From: CAZHDB01 sp964531225
Lineage (GTDB): Archaea; Thermoproteota; Thermoprotei_A; Sulfolobales; Desulfurococcaceae
Length of the DNA stretch: 64,000 nt
Assembly (NCBI GenBank): GCA_964531225.1
Contig: CAZHDB010000005.1
Location: forward strand, 27,490 to 91,489
Direction: 5' to 3'
In this document: positions 40,742 to 49,415 of the stretch, one piece after another
How positions within the stretch are numbered: the first letter of the stretch is position 1
How the letters are laid out: the number at the start of each line of letters is the position of its first letter
Program-made: the position numbers and the translations under genes
Notes under the pieces: model-generated
Told to the model about the DNA's origin: nothing
The model's database searches: none
The model's input: the letters and a program-made list of their open reading frames with translations, nothing else

Positions 40742-41719
40742 GTGAATAGTAGTGGGTGGAAGGCAGAGAACAAGTTTGTTTCTGACAAAGGAGAAGAAAA
40801 CAGTTGCTACAGAGACGAAGCAGACAAAGAGTGGGAGAAAAGGAAAGAAGAGATAGGTCTTTATAAGCGGAAAATCGATTTAATTGTTTTCCTACCAGAC
40901 TCGTTATTGGTAAATGAACCTAGTCTTCGAGATAAGACTTATAAATATTTACAGATTGTTCGTTCTCTCTCTATTTTCCGTGTAAATAAGCTCATTATAT
41001 ATCGTGATCCATTACTTGATAATGAGCCGAGATATGATAAGGAGTTAATAACGAAGCTCCATAACTATTACTTAGTGCCTCCCTATTTACGCAAGAAACT
41101 TATTCCAATAGATCCAATGTTAAAATATGTGGGCGCTGCACCGCCTCTTAGACTACTTATACATAGTGTAGGAAGTAAACCAGTAATTGGCGAATATAGG
41201 CAGGGATATGTTGAGAAAAAACATAGTAGCTATGTTCTAGTTGATGCTGGTCTACAAAAACTAATTAGGGTAATATGTATTGATGAATGTCCTTCTAGAG
41301 AAAAAATAATACTTTTTAAACTAACCAGCACTAGACCTCTTGAGGGTGAATATAGAAAGTTATATCAATCAATACTATATACTGGTCCCATACTGGAATA
41401 TAAGGATGATCTTCTTAAAGAAATAAAGAAGTTAAGAGAAAAAGCGTACTATTTAATGGCAACAAGTAAATATGGTAGGAAGATCTGCTTAAACCTGCTC
41501 ACGTCATTAAAGAAATCATTTGAAGAACTATACAAGGGTATAGCGATACTCTTTGGCGCACCATATTACGGGTTACATGAGATATTTAAAGGATATGGTA
41601 AATCTTTAGGAGAATACGTAGATATAGTTATAAACACCCTTCCAAATCAAGGTACAAAGACAGTGAGAACGGAGGAAGCACTACACTCAACACTATCAAT
41701 AATAAATCTAATAATTTAA
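40742..41719 (+). CDS. SPOUT RNA methyltransferase (DUF171 / RNA m3U type)
   Basis: Frame of 325 codons if GTG 40742 is used, but that codon lies inside the ribosome binding site GGAGGTGA (40738-40745). Homologous sequence begins at KRKIDLIVFLPDSLL near codon 43. The C-terminus has the trefoil-knot motifs of SPOUT enzymes (FGAPYYGLHEI and INTLPNQGTKTVRTEEALHS). This family lies next to L3 in many archaea and modifies rRNA. No ATG, GTG or TTG exists in frame between 40742 and codon 43; an ATA at 40853 overlaps the stop of a short alternative frame. Confidence 0.8.
   Translation: MNSSGWKAENKFVSDKGEENSCYRDEADKEWEKRKEEIGLYKRKIDLIVFLPDSLLVNEPSLRDKTYKYLQIVRSLSIFRVNKLIIYRDPLLDNEPRYDKELITKLHNYYLVPPYLRKKLIPIDPMLKYVGAAPPLRLLIHSVGSKPVIGEYRQGYVEKKHSSYVLVDAGLQKLIRVICIDECPSREKIILFKLTSTRPLEGEYRKLYQSILYTGPILEYKDDLLKEIKKLREKAYYLMATSKYGRKICLNLLTSLKKSFEELYKGIAILFGAPYYGLHEIFKGYGKSLGEYVDIVINTLPNQGTKTVRTEEALHSTLSIINLII
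40752..40856 (+). CDS. possible 34-codon leader ORF before the SPOUT gene
   Basis: GTG at 40752 has ideal spacing (6 nt) from GGAGGTGA. The frame gives MGGRQRTSLFLTKEKK and a lysine-rich end, and stops at TAG 40854-40856. It overlaps the SPOUT frame by one base offset. It may be a translated leader, a frameshift entry into the SPOUT frame, or the true N-terminus in another strain; I cannot tell which. Confidence 0.4.
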   Translation: MGGRQRTSLFLTKEKKTVATETKQTKSGRKGKKR

Positions 41720-41782
41720 ATGCATAGAGTTTAATACACCCAATCCCAGTTAAACCATAATACTGGCATTAGGTGGCATGGA

Positions 41783-42916
41783 ATGGGACATCGTAAGAAG
41801 AGTGCTCCGAGAAGAGGTAGTTTAGGAGTCAGGCCTAGGAAGAGGGCAGCTCGTATAGTACCTCGTGTCAAGTCATGGCCAGAGATAACTAGTGAGAAGC
41901 CACTATTGCTTGGTTTTGCAGGCTATAAAGCTGGAATGACTCATGCAATAATAATTGATGATCGTCCAAATACTTTGACTAGCGGTAAAGAAATTTTCAT
42001 ACCCATAACAGTACTAGAGACCCCTCCTCTCATAATCCTTGGTATTCGAGGCTATAAATACCATATATCAACTGGCCTAAAAAGTATAGGAGAAGTCTGG
42101 AGAAGTCCGATAGAAGCTCTTGAAGGAATCGCTAATGAATATTCTAAGAATCCATTTGTTGGCAAAGATGCCGAGGATATTGTTAGGCAATATCTTAAGG
42201 GCCTTAGAAAGAAGATCCCAAGTATCGTGAAAGAAGATGAGAAAGAGAAGTACAGATATAAGTTTCTAGAAGGTAATTGGGAAGCTAAGCTTGAGAAATT
42301 ATTTAGTGAAGAACTAGATGATGTTAGAGTTATTGCTTCAACAATACCCGTTGTAACGGGTATTGGTAAGAAAAAGCCTGAGATACTTGAGATCAGGATT
42401 GGCGGTGGTAAAGAGTTTCAGCAGAGGCTAGATTATGCAAGAAACATAATCGGAGGTATTGTAGGGGTTAAGGAGGTATTTAGAGAGGGCCAGTTTATAG
42501 ATATTATAGGCGTTACTAAGGGTAAAGGATTCCAAGGAGTCATAAAGAGATTTGGCGTAAAGGAGTTGCCTAGATGGCATAAGCACCGCAAGGGTAGTAG
42601 GAAGGTGGGTACACGTAGCCCTGGATTCGGTACAATAAGTACTGTTCCACAGCCGGGCCAAATGGGCTTTCATAGGAGGACTGAATACAATAAGAGGATC
42701 ATTAGGATAGGAGACAATGGCTTAGAGGTTACTCCTGCAGGCGGCTTTCCTGGATATGGGATTGTTAAGACTGCTTACATGCTTGTACAAGGCTCAATCA
42801 TAGGTGCTAGAAAAAGACTACTAGTACTAAGACATCCTATTCGTCCACCAGACTGGGCACCGGAAGGCCCTCCACAAATAGTCTACCTAAGCCTTACAAG
42901 TAAGCAAAGTGCTTAA
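41783..42916 (+). CDS. rpl3: ribosomal protein L3 (uL3)
   Basis: 377 aa protein near the peptidyl-transferase centre. GHRKKSAPRRGSLGVRPRKRA is the archaeal N-terminal extension reaching the core, LLGFAGYKAGMTHAI is the family signature, and the VTKGKGFQGVIKRFGV and KHRKGSRKVG segments contact 23S rRNA. First gene of the L3-L4-L23-L2 group, AGGTGG upstream of the ATG. Confidence 0.97.
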   Translation: MGHRKKSAPRRGSLGVRPRKRAARIVPRVKSWPEITSEKPLLLGFAGYKAGMTHAIIIDDRPNTLTSGKEIFIPITVLETPPLIILGIRGYKYHISTGLKSIGEVWRSPIEALEGIANEYSKNPFVGKDAEDIVRQYLKGLRKKIPSIVKEDEKEKYRYKFLEGNWEAKLEKLFSEELDDVRVIASTIPVVTGIGKKKPEILEIRIGGGKEFQQRLDYARNIIGGIVGVKEVFREGQFIDIIGVTKGKGFQGVIKRFGVKELPRWHKHRKGSRKVGTRSPGFGTISTVPQPGQMGFHRRTEYNKRIIRIGDNGLEVTPAGGFPGYGIVKTAYMLVQGSIIGARKRLLVLRHPIRPPDWAPEGPPQIVYLSLTSKQSA

Positions 42917-42933
42917 ACAGTGGGGTGCAGGAT

Positions 42934-43749
42934 ATGGTCTGGACAATAGTTCATACACTTAAGCTTGAGAAGTTAAAGGTGCCAGTTTATGGAGTTAATG
43001 GAGAGCCTATAGGCGAGACCGAGCTTCCAGATATATTCTCTCTAATAATTAGGAAAGACTTGATTAGAAGAGCGTTTCATTCGGCTTTTACTGCAAGACT
43101 ACAGCCTAAGGGCAGGGATCCATTAGCTGGTAAAAGAACTACGGCTAGGAGCTGGGGTGTAGGATATGGAATGGCCCGAGTACCAAGGCTACCTAATGGA
43201 CGTGCAGCCTTCATTTCTTTTGCTCGCGGAGGACATCGTGCATTTCCACCAAGACCTGATAAAAGAATTCATGAAGAAATTAATAGGAAGGAAATGGCCT
43301 ATGCCATTATATCAGCGTTAGCTGCAACCGCTAAACCAGAATTTGTTAGAGCACGTGGACACGTATTTAGTGCTGAAAAATTACCCATAATTGTCGATGA
43401 CGGTGTTGAAAAGGGTATTATTAAGGCTAGAGATGCCCGCGAATTCCTTAAGAAGATAGGTGTTTGGGAAGATATCGAGAGGGCTGGGAGAAGGACGAGG
43501 ATCAGGGCTGGCCGTGGCAAGATGCGTGGTAGAAGGTATATTGAGCCTCGTAGTGTATTGTTCGTATTAAATAATACTTATAGCGAATTCGCGCTAGCCG
43601 TTAGAAATATGCCCGGCGTAGATGTTACAACACCTAATTTGCTCAACATACTATACTTAGCTCCAGGCGGCGTTCCTGGTAGATTAACGGTATATTCAGT
43701 GTCTGCTCTAGAAGCGATTGCATCAAAGTATAAGGTGGTAACATTATGA
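42934..43749 (+). CDS. rpl4: ribosomal protein L4 (uL4)
   Basis: 271 aa from ATG 42934, chosen because GGGGTG (42922-42927) overlaps the in-frame GTG. The extended basic loop (LQPKGRDPLAGKRTTARSWG) lines the exit tunnel; a globular domain with strands near PEFVRARGHVFS follows. It is translationally close to L23: the L23 ATG overlaps its stop. Confidence 0.96.
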   Translation: MVWTIVHTLKLEKLKVPVYGVNGEPIGETELPDIFSLIIRKDLIRRAFHSAFTARLQPKGRDPLAGKRTTARSWGVGYGMARVPRLPNGRAAFISFARGGHRAFPPRPDKRIHEEINRKEMAYAIISALAATAKPEFVRARGHVFSAEKLPIIVDDGVEKGIIKARDAREFLKKIGVWEDIERAGRRTRIRAGRGKMRGRRYIEPRSVLFVLNNTYSEFALAVRNMPGVDVTTPNLLNILYLAPGGVPGRLTVYSVSALEAIASKYKVVTL

Positions 43750-44009
43750 GTGATCCGTATAAGATAATTATTAGGCCTGTCCATACAGAGAAGGCTATTA
43801 ACCTCATAGAGAAAGATAATACGCTAACTCTAATAGTTGATAGAAAGGCTACTAAAGGAGATATTAAGAAAGCCGTAGAACTTATATTTGGAGTAAAAGT
43901 TGAAAAAGTAAGGATATTAATAACACCCCGTGGTGAGAAGAAAGCTTATGTAAAGCTATCACCAGAGTATAAGGCATCTGACGTAGCTACACATCTAGGA
44001 CTAATCTAA
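43746..44009 (+). CDS. rpl23: ribosomal protein L23 (uL23)
   Basis: 87 aa, RRM-like fold at the exit-tunnel mouth where SRP and SecY dock. RPVHTEKAINLIEKDN and FGVKVEKVRILITPRGEKKAYV are its conserved segments. The ATGA overlap with L4 indicates coupled translation. Confidence 0.96.
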   Translation: MSDPYKIIIRPVHTEKAINLIEKDNTLTLIVDRKATKGDIKKAVELIFGVKVEKVRILITPRGEKKAYVKLSPEYKASDVATHLGLI

Positions 44010-44023
44010 TGAGGTGGTCATAG

Positions 44024-44743
44024 GTGGGTAAACGTATACTAGTACAAAGAGCTGGTAGGGGTTCACCAACATTTCGCAACCGTGGTCACCTTAGAGTAGG
44101 TCCTGCGAGATATCCACCTATAGACATTAGTACTACACTAAGAGGAAGAGTAGTAGATCTACTACATGATCCGGGTAGATGGGTTCCATTGGCAAAGATA
44201 ATATTAGAGAATGGTGTAGAGTTTCTTACCCCTGCTGTTGAAGGAATGTATGTAGGACAAATAATAGCAGTAGGTCCCGATGCTGAAGCGAAGAATGGGA
44301 ATATATTACCAATAGGATCTATTCCTGAGGGAACACAAGTTTCTAATATAGAAATTAGACCGGGTGATGGAGGTAAACTAGTTAGATCTAGTGGTGCATA
44401 CGCTGTTATTGTAGGTAGGAGTGGAAGAAAAACACTTATCCAACTACCTAGTGGTAAAGTCAAGGAAATACCAAATAATGCAAGAGCAACAATAGGTGTA
44501 ATAGCTGGTGGGGGCCGACCTGAAAAACCATTATTAAAAGCTGGCGCTTCATTTTATAAATGGAGGGCTAAAGCTCATAAATGGCCTCGTGTACGTGGCG
44601 TAGCTATGAATGCTGTAAGTCATCCACACGGTGGTGGAAGTCATCAAAGTGTATCGTTCCCATCTACAGTATCTCGTACAGCGCCACCCGGTAGAAAGGT
44701 AGGGCACATTGCTGCTAGAAGAACTGGTAGACGTAAAGGCTAA
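44024..44743 (+). CDS. rpl2: ribosomal protein L2 (uL2)
   Basis: 239 aa, GTG start with GAGGTG 7 nt upstream. QRAGRGSPTFRNRGHL, the SH3-like domain near PEGTQVSNIEIRPGDGGKL, and the universal NAVSHPHGGGSHQS with the essential His identify it. The usual next gene, S19, lies nearly 4 kb away. Confidence 0.97.
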   Translation: MGKRILVQRAGRGSPTFRNRGHLRVGPARYPPIDISTTLRGRVVDLLHDPGRWVPLAKIILENGVEFLTPAVEGMYVGQIIAVGPDAEAKNGNILPIGSIPEGTQVSNIEIRPGDGGKLVRSSGAYAVIVGRSGRKTLIQLPSGKVKEIPNNARATIGVIAGGGRPEKPLLKAGASFYKWRAKAHKWPRVRGVAMNAVSHPHGGGSHQSVSFPSTVSRTAPPGRKVGHIAARRTGRRKG

Positions 44744-45003
44744 TTCTTTTAAATGCATGTTTTAAAATTATAATACATAATAAATAAGATGATCCTATTA
44801 TAACTTTTAAAATAGATGATTAAAATAGTTATTATACCTTAGCTCATATTTCTGAGTGTCCTTTAAACAATATTTAAAGTATCATTAAACATTATTAAAA
44901 ATAAACCCCATAACACCAATATATATTGACGTAAAGATTTAAAAATAATTATTTATAAAAAATATACATGAGAATAAAGGAAAAATCTATGGGGTGAGAG
45001 CAT
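44744..45003 (+). promoter_or_regulatory. AT-rich gap with strong promoter of the Cren7-like gene
   Basis: Very AT-rich 260 nt. A TTTATAAAA box at 44952-44960 predicts initiation near 44982; the 22-nt leader carries GGGGTGAG (44991-44998). No gene is visible in the rest. Confidence 0.5.
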
Positions 45004-45144
45004 ATGCCCAAGTGTCCAAAGTGTGGAGCAGAGGTAGACAAACCAATTAAGACCTGGGTACTAGCTCCTAAGGGCAGGAAAGGAGTTGTAATCGGTCTTT
45101 ATAAGTGTCCAAACGGCCACTACTTCAGAGCTAAGGCTGAGTAA
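45004..45144 (+). CDS. cren7: Cren7-like chromatin protein with added zinc knuckle, 46 aa
   Basis: KTWVLAPKGRKGVVIGLYK and the end YFRAKAE match the SH3-like core of Cren7, the crenarchaeal architectural DNA protein. Unlike Sulfolobus Cren7, it starts MPKCPKCGAEVD and has CPNGH in the middle, a possible C-x2-C / C-x3-H zinc site that replaces the longer N-terminus. A strong TATA and ribosome binding site fit high expression. Confidence 0.8.
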   Translation: MPKCPKCGAEVDKPIKTWVLAPKGRKGVVIGLYKCPNGHYFRAKAE

Positions 45145-45152
45145 CCAGGTCA

Positions 45153-45533
45153 TTAACGTATTTTTTCAAAATCAATGTATTTTTTAATTAATTTGATTCC
45201 TTTTCTTACAAGGTGTTCCTTCTTTCTTGGAAAATGTATTATTAACTTCTTTGAAGCTGTATTTAAGATTAGTATAAATTCGTCGTCTACTATTTTATGT
45301 TTTAGTACTTTTATATCTTTATATGATACGTTTGTACATGTCTCGGTAGTACCTCTTTTAATTCTTATACTTTTTATCATACCATTAATTACATGACTAT
45401 ATCTATGTCTTCTTATATCCAATTTTTCAAAGGTCTTGCATAGAATTAATTCCGTCTCTTTAAATTCAACTAAATAATATTCTTTACCATAACCATGAAT
45501 GTAGGCCCCATAAATCTTTATTGATGTAGTCAT
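45153..45533 (-). CDS. hypothetical protein, 126 aa
   Basis: Starts at the ATG MTTSIKIYGAYIHGYGKEY. Rich in beta strands (YYLVEFKETELILCKTFEK, EFILILNTASKKLIIHF) with a basic C-terminal helix (RKGIKLIKKYIDFEKIR). No family recognised. It is the only minus-strand gene inside the ribosomal block and may be divergently transcribed from the MoxR gene. Confidence 0.55.
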   Translation of the reverse strand: MTTSIKIYGAYIHGYGKEYYLVEFKETELILCKTFEKLDIRRHRYSHVINGMIKSIRIKRGTTETCTNVSYKDIKVLKHKIVDDEFILILNTASKKLIIHFPRKKEHLVRKGIKLIKKYIDFEKIR

Positions 45534-45587
45534 AGTACACTCTCCACATTTATAGAGGTTATTAGGGATAATAATGTATACTACTTA

Positions 45588-46544
45588 GTGAATAGTCTAT
45601 ATGGGTACAATCTAATGGACAGTAATTTAGATCCGGTAATTAAGAAGGTATACGAAATTTATGGTCAAGTTATTGAACACTATAAACCCGTGCGAAATCC
45701 GGAAATAATGTTACGAGAACTTAAGAATAAGTATAAGTTACTCGTTAAACCTAGAATTGTATACATAACCATAGCGGCTTTCCTAAATAATCGACCAGTA
45801 TTATTTGAAGGTCCTCCTGGAACCGGAAAAACCGAGATTGGAGAGGCTATTTTGAGCCTATGGGCTGGTAAAACAGCATTTGTACTGCCATGTAGTGAAA
45901 ATTATGACGAATATCGTGTTATAGGAGATTTTCATCCGGTTATGGCCATGTCAAAAGGTTTTAATGAAGAAAGCTTTATTCCAAGGCCCCTACTTGCAGC
46001 ACTTATCCTAGATACTGGTGTATTAATTGATGAAGTGCGCAGAAGTAGCGAGGAATTCCAAAATATGCTTCTTGATATAATTGATAAGAGGAGGATCGTG
46101 ATACCCGAACTTAAAAGAGTATATAGGCAGAGAGGAATAGGTTTTCAAGTTATATTAACGAGTAACCCGGAAGATATAGCTCAAAACGAACTTAGTGATG
46201 CGTTTCTCAGACGGGTTGTTAGAATAAGGTTTACATATCCCTCTCCAGAGGAAGAGATGGAGATCCTTAAGATAAGGCTTGGAGAGGAATACTATAGCGT
46301 CCCACGTGAATATATAGGTAGGGTACTTAATGTAATAAATTATCTTAGAAAACATGCTATATATAAGCCTGGTCCATCAGATACGGTGTCTTGGACCATG
46401 CTTGCAATAAAGATAGCTAAAGCTAGAGGCTCTAAGAACGTATCAATAGATGATCTTGCTGAGGCAGGTGAAGCTATCTTAATAAAGAATATTGAGGATG
46501 AGAACCTTGTTAGAGAAGCAATTGGAAAGTATCTTAAGGGATAA
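45588..46544 (+). CDS. MoxR-family AAA+ ATPase
   Basis: 318 aa from GTG 45588 (ATG 45615 is possible; no clear ribosome binding site for either). Walker A FEGPPGTGKTEIGEAI near 72, the lid strand GDFHPVMAM, and Walker B VLIDEVRRSSEEF where MoxR proteins usually have DEINR. Sensor-like LTSNPEDIAQNELSDAFLRR follows. MoxR ATPases act with VWA proteins in metal insertion or complex assembly; the VWA partner is the next gene, overlapping by 53 nt. Confidence 0.88.
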   Translation: MNSLYGYNLMDSNLDPVIKKVYEIYGQVIEHYKPVRNPEIMLRELKNKYKLLVKPRIVYITIAAFLNNRPVLFEGPPGTGKTEIGEAILSLWAGKTAFVLPCSENYDEYRVIGDFHPVMAMSKGFNEESFIPRPLLAALILDTGVLIDEVRRSSEEFQNMLLDIIDKRRIVIPELKRVYRQRGIGFQVILTSNPEDIAQNELSDAFLRRVVRIRFTYPSPEEEMEILKIRLGEEYYSVPREYIGRVLNVINYLRKHAIYKPGPSDTVSWTMLAIKIAKARGSKNVSIDDLAEAGEAILIKNIEDENLVREAIGKYLKG

Positions 46545-48450
46545 GGTTTGGAAAAAGGTATTACTTATAAACAATTTTCTAAATGAACAAGGCTATAAAA
46601 TAGCAGTATCACAAACTATAAATCTCTATGAAATACTCTTGACATATTTACTACTAAAGAAAACGAATGAATTGAGTATAGATGAAATCATAGATATCAC
46701 AATGTCTGTTCATACTAATATCAAGTGGAATGATGATCTCATAGATAAATTACATAAATATCTTTCTAGCAAATCAAAATATCCATTACACTCTAATGAG
46801 AGAAGCATTCAAAAGATATCTTCAAAAATAAGATTCGGTAAAGAAATTAGTATAAGAAAAATTTTCGATAATAGACTCTCCAAGAATGATATTGAGACAT
46901 ATATATTGTTTAGAAAAACAGGCATCATTAGAAAAGATCGCTATGGTAGACTTAGAGCAGTTAAATATAATGAATATAGGAGGTTATCTCATAAATTATA
47001 TGAAAGTACGGTATCTTTAAATGATATTATGGCATATGCTGATGAAATACCAACCGAATTATGGAGTCTATTAATTACTGATGAAAGGTTAGAAGAAGCC
47101 GATCTTAGGCAATTAATACATATAGCCGATCGACTTAGATCTTCAAACAATGTTTCTTTAAAGAAAAAGGTATTGGATAAAATAGCTAATAGTATAGACG
47201 TTGCCGATAAACTTAGATCATGGGAGAAGAAAGTAATTGCAAGTCTCATTAGAGAAACCGGATATACAAATTTAAATTTGCTGGTTAAGGTATGGGATAA
47301 GCTCGGATTAGATAAAATAAGAACTTTCGATATTGCCGAGATCTTATCTTTGATCAAGACAGTACCCCTTCAAGATAGACAAAAGATAGTTTCTAGGATG
47401 GTTAAAAAAGCGAGTTCTAAGGACATAGATAAGCTATTAAATTCACTTGATCTAATGTCATTTAAGAATTCCTCTTACTCAATGGATCCACGTATTAAAT
47501 CTGTTTATAATTTGGCTAATGCACTTTCTAATTATATAGATTACATGATTACAGGCGATAAGTCTTATTTAGAGTATAGTAGCTATTTTGCAGATAAAGT
47601 CGACCCAAGACATCTACCACATAGGTTTAGACCCATATATGAATCCATAGTTAATATGGATCAAAGGATATTTTTAACAAAAGCTATATTGCATGAATAT
47701 CCTTCACTACTTGAATATTTATTAAAAAGAGCTATTAATTTAAGATCTCTAGGTTACAGCAATGATGTTATAAATAGAGCCTTACTTCTCGGATTAAGAA
47801 TTTTAAGATATATAGTGGGCAAAGTACATAAAACTAGTAGAAAGGTTAAAGTTAGATATAGATCTAATAAAATAGATCTGCGAGGAACGATCTATAATGT
47901 TATTAGACTAAATTACGAAGAAAGATATTTTGATCGAAAAAAGGAGCCAAATATAATAGTTCTTTTAGATACTAGTGGTTCTATGTTTAACCATTCCTTA
48001 TGGGCAGTATGCTCTCTTGCAGCATTTATCTATAGAATAAACTACATAGTATTATTTTCCGAAAATGTAGATATTGTAAGAATAAGAAGACATTCAATAT
48101 ATCTTCTCCATAAATTCCTAAAAAGCATTATAGATCATGGATTTAAGGGGTATACAAACATAGAGTTAGCGATCTCTAGTGCTTTATCGCTTGCTCGGAA
48201 GAAAACCTTTTACGTTCTTATAAGTGATCTTAAGCAAACAGTTAGAGGAAACCCATTAAAGCCTATAGATGAATTATTAAAAAGAGGTCATAAACTTCTT
48301 GTTATAGCTCCACAGAATTATGATAGAGAACTTGCACACTCCATAGAGTCCATAGGAGGAAATGTTATAATTGTTAAATCACCATTTGATATACCATATG
48401 TCTTTAGAAGAAAGCTAAGTTTAAAAAGTAACTTTCTTAAAGGAGGATAA
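46492..48450 (+). CDS. VWA-domain protein, MoxR partner
   Basis: 652 aa from TTG 46492 (ATG 46498 is an alternative; there is no start after the MoxR stop, so the genes must overlap). Residues 1-430 are helical with many charged repeats. The C-terminal von Willebrand A domain has the MIDAS motif IIVLLDTSGSMFNH near 491 and a later TNIELAISSAL. With the AAA+ gene it forms the common MoxR-VWA chaperone pair. Target is unknown. Confidence 0.85.
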   Translation: MRMRTLLEKQLESILRDKVWKKVLLINNFLNEQGYKIAVSQTINLYEILLTYLLLKKTNELSIDEIIDITMSVHTNIKWNDDLIDKLHKYLSSKSKYPLHSNERSIQKISSKIRFGKEISIRKIFDNRLSKNDIETYILFRKTGIIRKDRYGRLRAVKYNEYRRLSHKLYESTVSLNDIMAYADEIPTELWSLLITDERLEEADLRQLIHIADRLRSSNNVSLKKKVLDKIANSIDVADKLRSWEKKVIASLIRETGYTNLNLLVKVWDKLGLDKIRTFDIAEILSLIKTVPLQDRQKIVSRMVKKASSKDIDKLLNSLDLMSFKNSSYSMDPRIKSVYNLANALSNYIDYMITGDKSYLEYSSYFADKVDPRHLPHRFRPIYESIVNMDQRIFLTKAILHEYPSLLEYLLKRAINLRSLGYSNDVINRALLLGLRILRYIVGKVHKTSRKVKVRYRSNKIDLRGTIYNVIRLNYEERYFDRKKEPNIIVLLDTSGSMFNHSLWAVCSLAAFIYRINYIVLFSENVDIVRIRRHSIYLLHKFLKSIIDHGFKGYTNIELAISSALSLARKKTFYVLISDLKQTVRGNPLKPIDELLKRGHKLLVIAPQNYDRELAHSIESIGGNVIIVKSPFDIPYVFRRKLSLKSNFLKGG

Positions 48451-48494
48451 GAGGCTATAGTAGTAGCGTGGAATAGTGTGAGGGAAGAAGAGAT

Positions 48495-48926
48495 ATGTCG
48501 ATATCTATAGAGATCCCACCGGAATGGAAGAAATTTAGATATCGTGGAAAGACTTTGGAAGAACTACTTGAAATGCCTATGGATGAATTAATAAATCTAT
48601 TTCCTGCTAGACAGAGGAGGAGTCTTAAACGCGGATTAACAGAAGCGCAGGTTAAGCTTCTTGCGAAGATTAGGAAAGCTAGACAACTTATTGCTCAGGG
48701 TAAGAGAGCGATCATAAAAACTCATGTACGTGATATGATTATTTTGCCTGAAATGGTAGGTTTAACCATTGCAGTATATAATGGTAAGGAGTTCATACCA
48801 GTTCGTATAACGCCGGAAATGATAGGTCATTATCTGGGTGAATTTAGTCCAACGTGTAAGCGCGTACAACATGGTGAACCTGGCTTAAAGGCTACTCGTA
48901 GCAGTATGTATGTATCACTTAAGTAG
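48495..48926 (+). CDS. rps19: ribosomal protein S19 (uS19)
   Basis: 143 aa small-subunit head protein that binds S13 and 16S. The N-terminal archaeal extension (WKKFRYRGKTLEELLEM) precedes KTHVRDMIILPEMVGL, NGKEFIPVRITPEMIGHYLG and FSPTCKRV. No promoter is obvious in the 44-nt gap after the VWA gene. Confidence 0.96.
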   Translation: MSISIEIPPEWKKFRYRGKTLEELLEMPMDELINLFPARQRRSLKRGLTEAQVKLLAKIRKARQLIAQGKRAIIKTHVRDMIILPEMVGLTIAVYNGKEFIPVRITPEMIGHYLGEFSPTCKRVQHGEPGLKATRSSMYVSLK

Positions 48927-48934
48927 GGTGATTA

Positions 48935-49411
48935 ATGGATATGCCTACATGGCATTATAGCTATAAAGTTAGGGATGAGAGTAAGATTGCTAAGGCAGTA
49001 TTATGGGATGCTGACGTATCTGTTAAAGATATGAGAGAAGTTGTTAATGCTGTAAAAGGTATGAAGGTTGATGATGCCATAGAGTTTCTTAAGAAGGTTA
49101 TTGAGAAGAAGGAGCCTATACCATTTAAGAGATATAAAGGTAAAATAGCTCATAAGAGAGGTATGGGTACTAAGTGGAAATGGCCTAGTGGCAGGTATCC
49201 TGTTAAGGCTGCGAAGTACGTTATTAGATTACTTGAGAATGTAAGAAATAATGCTGAGGACAAGGGTCTTGATACGTCAAAACTTGTTATAGAACACATA
49301 GCGGCTCATAAAGGTATAACTCTTAAGCGTTGGATGCCTCGTGCATTTGGCAGAGCCACGCCTAAGTTTGACCGTAGATCTAATGTTGAAGTAGTTGTTA
49401 GAGAGGTTTAA
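48935..49411 (+). CDS. rpl22: ribosomal protein L22 (uL22)
   Basis: 158 aa. The extended hairpin of the exit tunnel is seen at HKRGMGTKWKWPSGRYPVKA. ATG 48935 and 48941 are both possible after GGGTG. It overlaps the S3 frame region by a few codons but the S3 ATG lies after its stop. Confidence 0.96.
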   Translation: MDMPTWHYSYKVRDESKIAKAVLWDADVSVKDMREVVNAVKGMKVDDAIEFLKKVIEKKEPIPFKRYKGKIAHKRGMGTKWKWPSGRYPVKAAKYVIRLLENVRNNAEDKGLDTSKLVIEHIAAHKGITLKRWMPRAFGRATPKFDRRSNVEVVVREV

Positions 49412-49415
49412 AGCC

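Noticed and set aside
44744..44940. AGATGAT repeats and CTGA after L2 as a C/D sRNA
   Set aside because: The C' to D distance is about 40 nt and the sequence is simply AT-rich.
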